From Fervidifonticultor_A octavus_A (GTDB lineage Bacteria > Sysuimicrobiota > Sysuimicrobiia > Sysuimicrobiales > Humicultoraceae), in NCBI GenBank assembly GCA_031459655.1, contig JAVKID010000020.1, positions 1-33,693 on the forward strand: a stretch of DNA of 33,693 nucleotides, in the 5' to 3' direction. Of the stretch, positions 30,419 through 33,693 are shown in pieces. Every line of letters starts with the position of its first letter. Position 1 is the stretch's first letter. Below the pieces are notes generated by a model. That model ran no database searches. It had not been told where the DNA came from and worked only from the letters and a program-made list of their open reading frames with translations. The position numbers and the translations under genes were made by a program.

Positions 30419-31868
30419 CCTGGCCGCCGCGCTGCCGGCCCTGCCAGTCCTGGTGCCGCTGCTGACCGCCATTCCCCTGCTGGTGGGGCCGCCGCGGCGG
30501 GTCCAGCGCCTCCTCGGGGTGGGAGGCAGCGCAGCGGCTCTCGGCGCCGCCGTCGCGCTGGTCGCGCTAACCCGCGACGGGCGGGTCATGGCGATCCAGG
30601 CCGGAGGCTGGCCCGCGCCGTTTGGGATCACGCTGGTCGCCGACGCGCTCGGCGCGCTCATGGTGCTGATCGCCGCCCTGATCGGGCTGGTGGGCCTCCT
30701 GTTCACCATCGCCGCCGGCCGGGACGACCGGTTCGTCCACGCCGGGTGGCAGTTCCTACTGGCGGGCATCGACTGGGCGTTTGTGACCGGCGACGTTTTC
30801 AACCTCTACGTCGCCTACGAGGTCATGCTCATGGCCTCCTACTTCCTGCTGACCCACGGGACCTCGCGGCGGCAGGCTCGGGAGGCGTTCGGCTACGTGG
30901 CGATCAACCTGATCGCCTCGATGTTCTTCCTGTTCGGGGTGGCGCTCGTCTACTCCGCGACCGGCACGCTCAACATGGCCCACCTGGTGGAGCGGGTTCC
31001 CCAGGCGCCGGCGGGACCCGTGCGTGCCGGCGCCGGGATGCTGCTGGTCGCCTTCGGGATCAAAGCCGCGATCTTCCCCCTCTACTTCTGGCTACCGCAC
31101 ACCTACGCAATCCCGCCCGGGGGGATCGCCGCGTTCTTCGGCGGGATGCTCACCAAGGTGGGTGTGTACTCGCTGTTCCGGGTCTTCACCATCGTCTTCC
31201 CCAGCGACGGCCCGAACCCTGTGCTGCTCTGGTCGGCGGGTGGGACGATGCTCTTCGGGGTGCTGGGCGCCCTCGCCCAGGACGACATCCGGCGCATTCT
31301 CTCCTTCCACATCATCAGCCAGGTCGGCTACATGATCATGGGGCTGGCGCTGTCGAGCCAGTGGGGGATCGCCGGAGGGATCTTCTACGTGCTGCACCAC
31401 ATCGTCGTGAAATCCGGACTCCTGCTGGTCGGCGGGGCCATCGAGGAGACCTACGGGACCGGCCGGCTCGACCGGCTCGGCGGCCTGGCGCGGACCAACG
31501 GCCTCCTGGCCATGGTGTTCGTCTTCTGCGCCCTGTCCCTGGCCGGGGTCCCGCCGTTCTCCGGCTTCTGGGCGAAACTCCTGATCATCCGCGCCGGCCT
31601 GGCCATCGGCCAGCACGCCGTCGTGGCTGTGAGCATCCTCGTCAGCGTGCTCACGCTGATGTCCATGCTCAAGATCTACACGACGGTCTTCTGGGGACCC
31701 GGGACGCCGGCCAGGGTGCCGGCCCGCCTGATCGTGCCGGCCGCCCTGCTGGCCGCGATCACGGTGGCCGTCGGGCTGCAGCCATGGGGGCTCTATGCCC
31801 TGACGTCCGTCGCCGCGACGCACCTGGTCGAACCCGCCCGGTATATCGAGGCGGTGCTGAGGAAGTAG
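30408..31868 (+). CDS. mrpD: Na+/H+ antiporter subunit D (MrpD, NuoM/N-like)
   Basis: The 486-residue antiporter-like subunit has about fourteen helices. The essential membrane Glu is in YVAYEVMLMASYFLL (E138) and the Lys in FGIKAAIFPLYFWLP. LTKVGVYSLFRVF, FHIISQVGYMIMGLAL and SLAGVPPFSGFWAK are also family motifs. It probably forms one of the proton/cation paths of the complex. ATG 30408 is preferred over GTG 30393 because GGGGAGG lies 5-6 nt before it. The next gene begins directly after the stop. Confidence 0.94.
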   Translation: MIASLAAALPALPVLVPLLTAIPLLVGPPRRVQRLLGVGGSAAALGAAVALVALTRDGRVMAIQAGGWPAPFGITLVADALGALMVLIAALIGLVGLLFTIAAGRDDRFVHAGWQFLLAGIDWAFVTGDVFNLYVAYEVMLMASYFLLTHGTSRRQAREAFGYVAINLIASMFFLFGVALVYSATGTLNMAHLVERVPQAPAGPVRAGAGMLLVAFGIKAAIFPLYFWLPHTYAIPPGGIAAFFGGMLTKVGVYSLFRVFTIVFPSDGPNPVLLWSAGGTMLFGVLGALAQDDIRRILSFHIISQVGYMIMGLALSSQWGIAGGIFYVLHHIVVKSGLLLVGGAIEETYGTGRLDRLGGLARTNGLLAMVFVFCALSLAGVPPFSGFWAKLLIIRAGLAIGQHAVVAVSILVSVLTLMSMLKIYTTVFWGPGTPARVPARLIVPAALLAAITVAVGLQPWGLYALTSVAATHLVEPARYIEAVLRK

Positions 31869-32198
31869 ATGCTGCGCCGCGTCTGGTCCGGGGTGGTCTG
31901 GCTGGTGACGTTCGTTACCCAGAACGTCGTGGCGAACCTCACGGTGGCCGGCCTGGTCCTGCGCCCCTGGAAGCCGGTCCGCTCGGGCGTCGTCCGGCTG
32001 CCGCTCGACCTCACGACCGCCGGCGGCATCACGATGCTGGCCCACTCGATCACCCTCGTCCCCGGCACCATGACCGTGGATGTGGCCCCGGATCGTTCCC
32101 ACCTGCTGGTGCACGTGCTTGCGCTGGATGATCCCCAGGCCACCGTGGAAGAGATCAAGCGGACGCTGGAGCGCCCGATCCGGGGGCTGCTGGAATGA
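31869..32198 (+). CDS. mrpE: Na+/H+ antiporter subunit E (MrpE)
   Basis: The 109-residue protein has an amphipathic/hydrophobic N-terminus (VVWLVTFVTQNVVANLTVAG), LRPWKPVRSGVVRLPLDLTT, and ITLVPGTMTVDV, the strongest MrpE motif. The soluble C-terminus is short compared with the ~160 residues of many MrpE proteins, because only two N-terminal helices are present. ATG directly follows the mrpD stop (TAGATG). The stop overlaps the mrpF start (ATGA). Confidence 0.91.
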   Translation: MLRRVWSGVVWLVTFVTQNVVANLTVAGLVLRPWKPVRSGVVRLPLDLTTAGGITMLAHSITLVPGTMTVDVAPDRSHLLVHVLALDDPQATVEEIKRTLERPIRGLLE

Positions 32199-32464
32199 CG
32201 GCCGCCGCGACGGGCATCGCGCTGGCGATGTTGACCCTGGCCATGGCGCTGGGGCTGGTGCGCCTGGTCCGCGGGCCGCACCTGGGAGACCGCATCGTCG
32301 CCGGCGATACGATCGCGCTCTTCTTGATCAACCTGGTCACGGTCCTGGGGATCCGGGCCGGCACCGGGCTGTACGCGGACGTCGCGGCGGTCGTCGCCAT
32401 CCTGGCCTTCATCGGGACGGTCGCCGCCGCCCGCTTCCTCCGGGGGAGGCCCCCCTTTGAGTGA
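32195..32464 (+). CDS. mrpF: Na+/H+ antiporter subunit F (MrpF)
   Basis: The 89-residue protein of three helices contains GLVRLVRGPHLGDRIVAGDT, the family signature near residues 21-40, where the Asp is important for transport in Bacillus MrpF. FLINLVTVLGIRAGTGLYADVA then AVVAILAFIGTVAAARFL, each within the last helices, match other MrpF proteins. It overlaps mrpE by 4 nt and mrpG by 8 nt. Confidence 0.93.
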   Translation: MTAAATGIALAMLTLAMALGLVRLVRGPHLGDRIVAGDTIALFLINLVTVLGIRAGTGLYADVAAVVAILAFIGTVAAARFLRGRPPFE

Positions 32465-32858
32465 CCAGGTCGTCGCCCTGATCCTGCTGGGCGGGGCGAG
32501 CCTCTCGCTCATCGCGGCGCTGGGCCTGCACCGGTTCGCCGACGCCTACGCGCGGCTGCACGCGGCGACCAAGTCGGCGACCCTGGGCCTGGCGCTGGTG
32601 CTGACCGCGGCCGTCCTGGCCCACGGGACGAACGGGCGCGAGATCCTGACCCTGCTCTTCGTCCTGCTGACTTCGCCGGTGGGGGCGCACATGGTCTCCA
32701 AAGCCATGTACGAGTCCGGTTACCGGCCGTGGGAGCAGGGTACCGGGCCTTCTGGCTCGGGCCCGCGACGCCCCGGCGCAGGCGCCCGGCAACGTGGGCG
32801 CCGCGGTGCTGGGGGACCCGGGACGGTTCAGCGGCCCGGCGGTCTTCCGAAACCGTAG
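32457..32858 (+). CDS. mrpG: Na+/H+ antiporter subunit G (MrpG)
   Basis: The 133-residue protein has three helices. RFADAYARLHAATKSATLGL (about 26-45) is the MrpG signature, and LLTSPVGAHMVSKAMYESG (about 71-89) closes the domain. The Gly/Arg/Pro-rich tail after residue 92 is not conserved in the family and may be a local extension. Start is TTG 32457 inside mrpF. It completes a seven-subunit operon in the canonical A-G order. Confidence 0.91.
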   Translation: MSDQVVALILLGGASLSLIAALGLHRFADAYARLHAATKSATLGLALVLTAAVLAHGTNGREILTLLFVLLTSPVGAHMVSKAMYESGYRPWEQGTGPSGSGPRRPGAGARQRGRRGAGGPGTVQRPGGLPKP

Positions 32859-32952
32859 AGATGATCGTCGGTGGTCACGAGGACCTCCATGCTGTCTGGG
32901 CCCGGAAGGCCATCCCACGCGCCGCCCCGCCGATATGGTAGCATCATGTGCT

Positions 32953-33042
32953 GGAGGAGTTCGGGAGCCCGGTACCCGGACGGTCTCGAAAACCGTTGGG
33001 CGCATCCGCGCCTCGTGGGTTCAAATCCCACCTCCTCCGCCA
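32953..33042 (+). tRNA. tRNA-Ser (anticodon CGA)
   Basis: Acceptor arms GGAGGAG (32953-32959) and CTCCTCC (33032-33038) are perfectly paired, followed by discriminator G and an encoded CCA (33040-33042). The anticodon arm ACGGT-CTCGAAA-ACCGT gives anticodon CGA, which reads UCG serine codons. A long variable arm (GGGCGCATCCGCGCC region) is diagnostic for tRNA-Ser, and the T-arm reads GTGGGTTCAAATCCCAC. Length is 90 nt. The 94 nt before it show no convincing promoter. Confidence 0.96.
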
Positions 33043-33093
33043 CTGGGTTTCGAACGATACGAGACCCCAATTCCAGACCGGCCCTACGGTAGG

Positions 33094-33693
33094 CTACGGG
33101 GTCACGGGGACGCCCGGGGCGCGGACCAGCAACATCGGCCGGCGGCACCGCGCGACGATCCGCATCGCCACACTGCCGGCCCAGACCGCGCTCATGCCCG
33201 ACCGGCCGTGCGTGGCCACGACCAGGAGGTCGGCGTCGAACCGCTCCGCGGCCTCCAGCACCTCCAGGGCCGGATCGCCCCGGCCGACCTGGACCTCGGC
33301 GGCCACGCCTCCGGCCCGCAGGCGCGCGGCCACGCCCGCCAGGTACGTCTGGGCGGCCTCCGCCTCCAGTTCCAGCGACGCGGTCGTGGCGGACGGCAAT
33401 AGCAGCGCCGCAGGCGAACGGTCGGTCGGCACGGTGGCCAGGGTGGGCACGACGAGGACCAGAATCAGGCGGCCGGCGAAGGCCCGGGCCAGGGACTCGG
33501 CGGCAGGCAGCGCCGCCTCCGACGGCGGGCTGCCGTCCAGGGGCACCACGATCCGCTCGAAGGTCGCCGCCCGCCCGGCCCCGCCGGGCTTGACCAGCAG
33601 GATCGGCGCCCCACCGCGGTTCAGCACCTGCTGGGCCACGCTCCCGTAGAGCAGGTCGCGCGCGCCGCCGGTGCCATGCGTGCACAGGACGAT
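33094..33693 (-). CDS. Tandem universal stress protein (cut by right edge)
   Basis: The C-terminal UspA domain (about 140 residues) has IVVPLDGSPPSEAALPAA, LLVVATHGRSGMSAVW and the ATP-binding GxxG...GS pattern in THGRSG...AGSVA, ending LLVRAPG. Before it, IVLCTHGTGGARDLL and YGSVAQQVLNRGGAPILLVK form the end of a first UspA domain. The protein is therefore a two-domain tandem USP whose N-terminus lies beyond the window. ATP-binding USPs modulate stress responses in the cytoplasm. An ATG at about 33639 is internal and not the true start. Confidence 0.9.
   Translation of the reverse strand: MVLCTHGTGGARDLLYGSVAQQVLNRGGAPILLVKPGGAGRAATFERIVVPLDGSPPSEAALPAAESLARAFAGRLILVLVVPTLATVPTDRSPAALLLPSATTASLELEAEAAQTYLAGVAARLRAGGVAAEVQVGRGDPALEVLEAAERFDADLLVVATHGRSGMSAVWAGSVAMRIVARCRRPMLLVRAPGVPVTP

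Noticed and set aside
32953..33042. tRNA-Ser as an integration site of a mobile island
   Set aside because: No integrase, no direct repeat of the tRNA 3' end and no phage-like genes in the window.
1..33693. CRISPR arrays, rRNA genes, insertion sequences
   Set aside because: No regularly spaced repeats, rRNA sequence or transposase-like protein was seen on either strand.

Overview
The window is very GC-rich bacterial chromosomal DNA, with tightly packed genes, many GTG and some TTG starts, and frequent 1-14 nt overlaps (GTGA, ATGA). Classical type I secretion signals on the binding proteins, a GEMM-I (c-di-GMP-I) riboswitch, an Mrp antiporter and a class III CoA-transferase/MmgE-PrpD/ABC-importer gene set suggest an uncultured soil, sediment or groundwater lineage (for example Rokubacteria, NC10, Sysuimicrobiota or Armatimonadota). 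The phylum cannot be fixed from the sequence alone.

Left part (1-8.3 kb). A minus-strand run encodes a LOG-family phosphoribohydrolase, the PPDK/PEP-synthase regulatory protein and, through a GTGA overlap, a PQQ-type sugar dehydrogenase cut by the window edge. Then come an EamA permease and a LysE exporter. A GEMM-I riboswitch with an 11-bp intrinsic terminator precedes a REC/HD-GYP gene, a layout that predicts a c-di-GMP feedback loop. A secreted protein made of two copies of an unrecognised ~120-residue unit follows, then an aldehyde dehydrogenase and a frameshifted membrane protein.

Middle part (8.3-25.8 kb). A YyaL/DUF255 thioredoxin-domain protein has a leaderless-looking start and is followed by a gene-poor stretch with a few possible tiny ORFs. 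The most interesting block is an eight-gene plus-strand cluster (11407-20889): isocitrate lyase/PEP mutase-family lyase, MmgE/PrpD, Fe3+-type ABC importer (binding protein, fused double permease, ATPase), CaiB/BaiF CoA-transferase, short citrate-synthase-like (citryl-CoA lyase type) enzyme, and an enolase-superfamily protein with an altered active site. Facing it is a minus-strand cluster (25809-20912): a second Fe3+-type ABC importer and a HAD protein whose motif I has lost the general acid/base Asp. Together these look like a dedicated import-and-cleavage route for an organic acid (inference), possibly a tricarboxylate or methyl-branched relative, activated by CoA transfer rather than ATP.

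Right part (25.8-33.7 kb). A decayed VapB-like antitoxin and a SppA peptidase with a possible coupled leader ORF precede a complete mrpABCDEFG cation/proton antiporter operon. Its A and B subunits are fused, yet a perfect internal Shine-Dalgarno sits in front of the B part. A tRNA-Ser(CGA) and a tandem universal stress protein, cut by the right edge, end the window. No CRISPR array, rRNA, transposase or integrase was seen.
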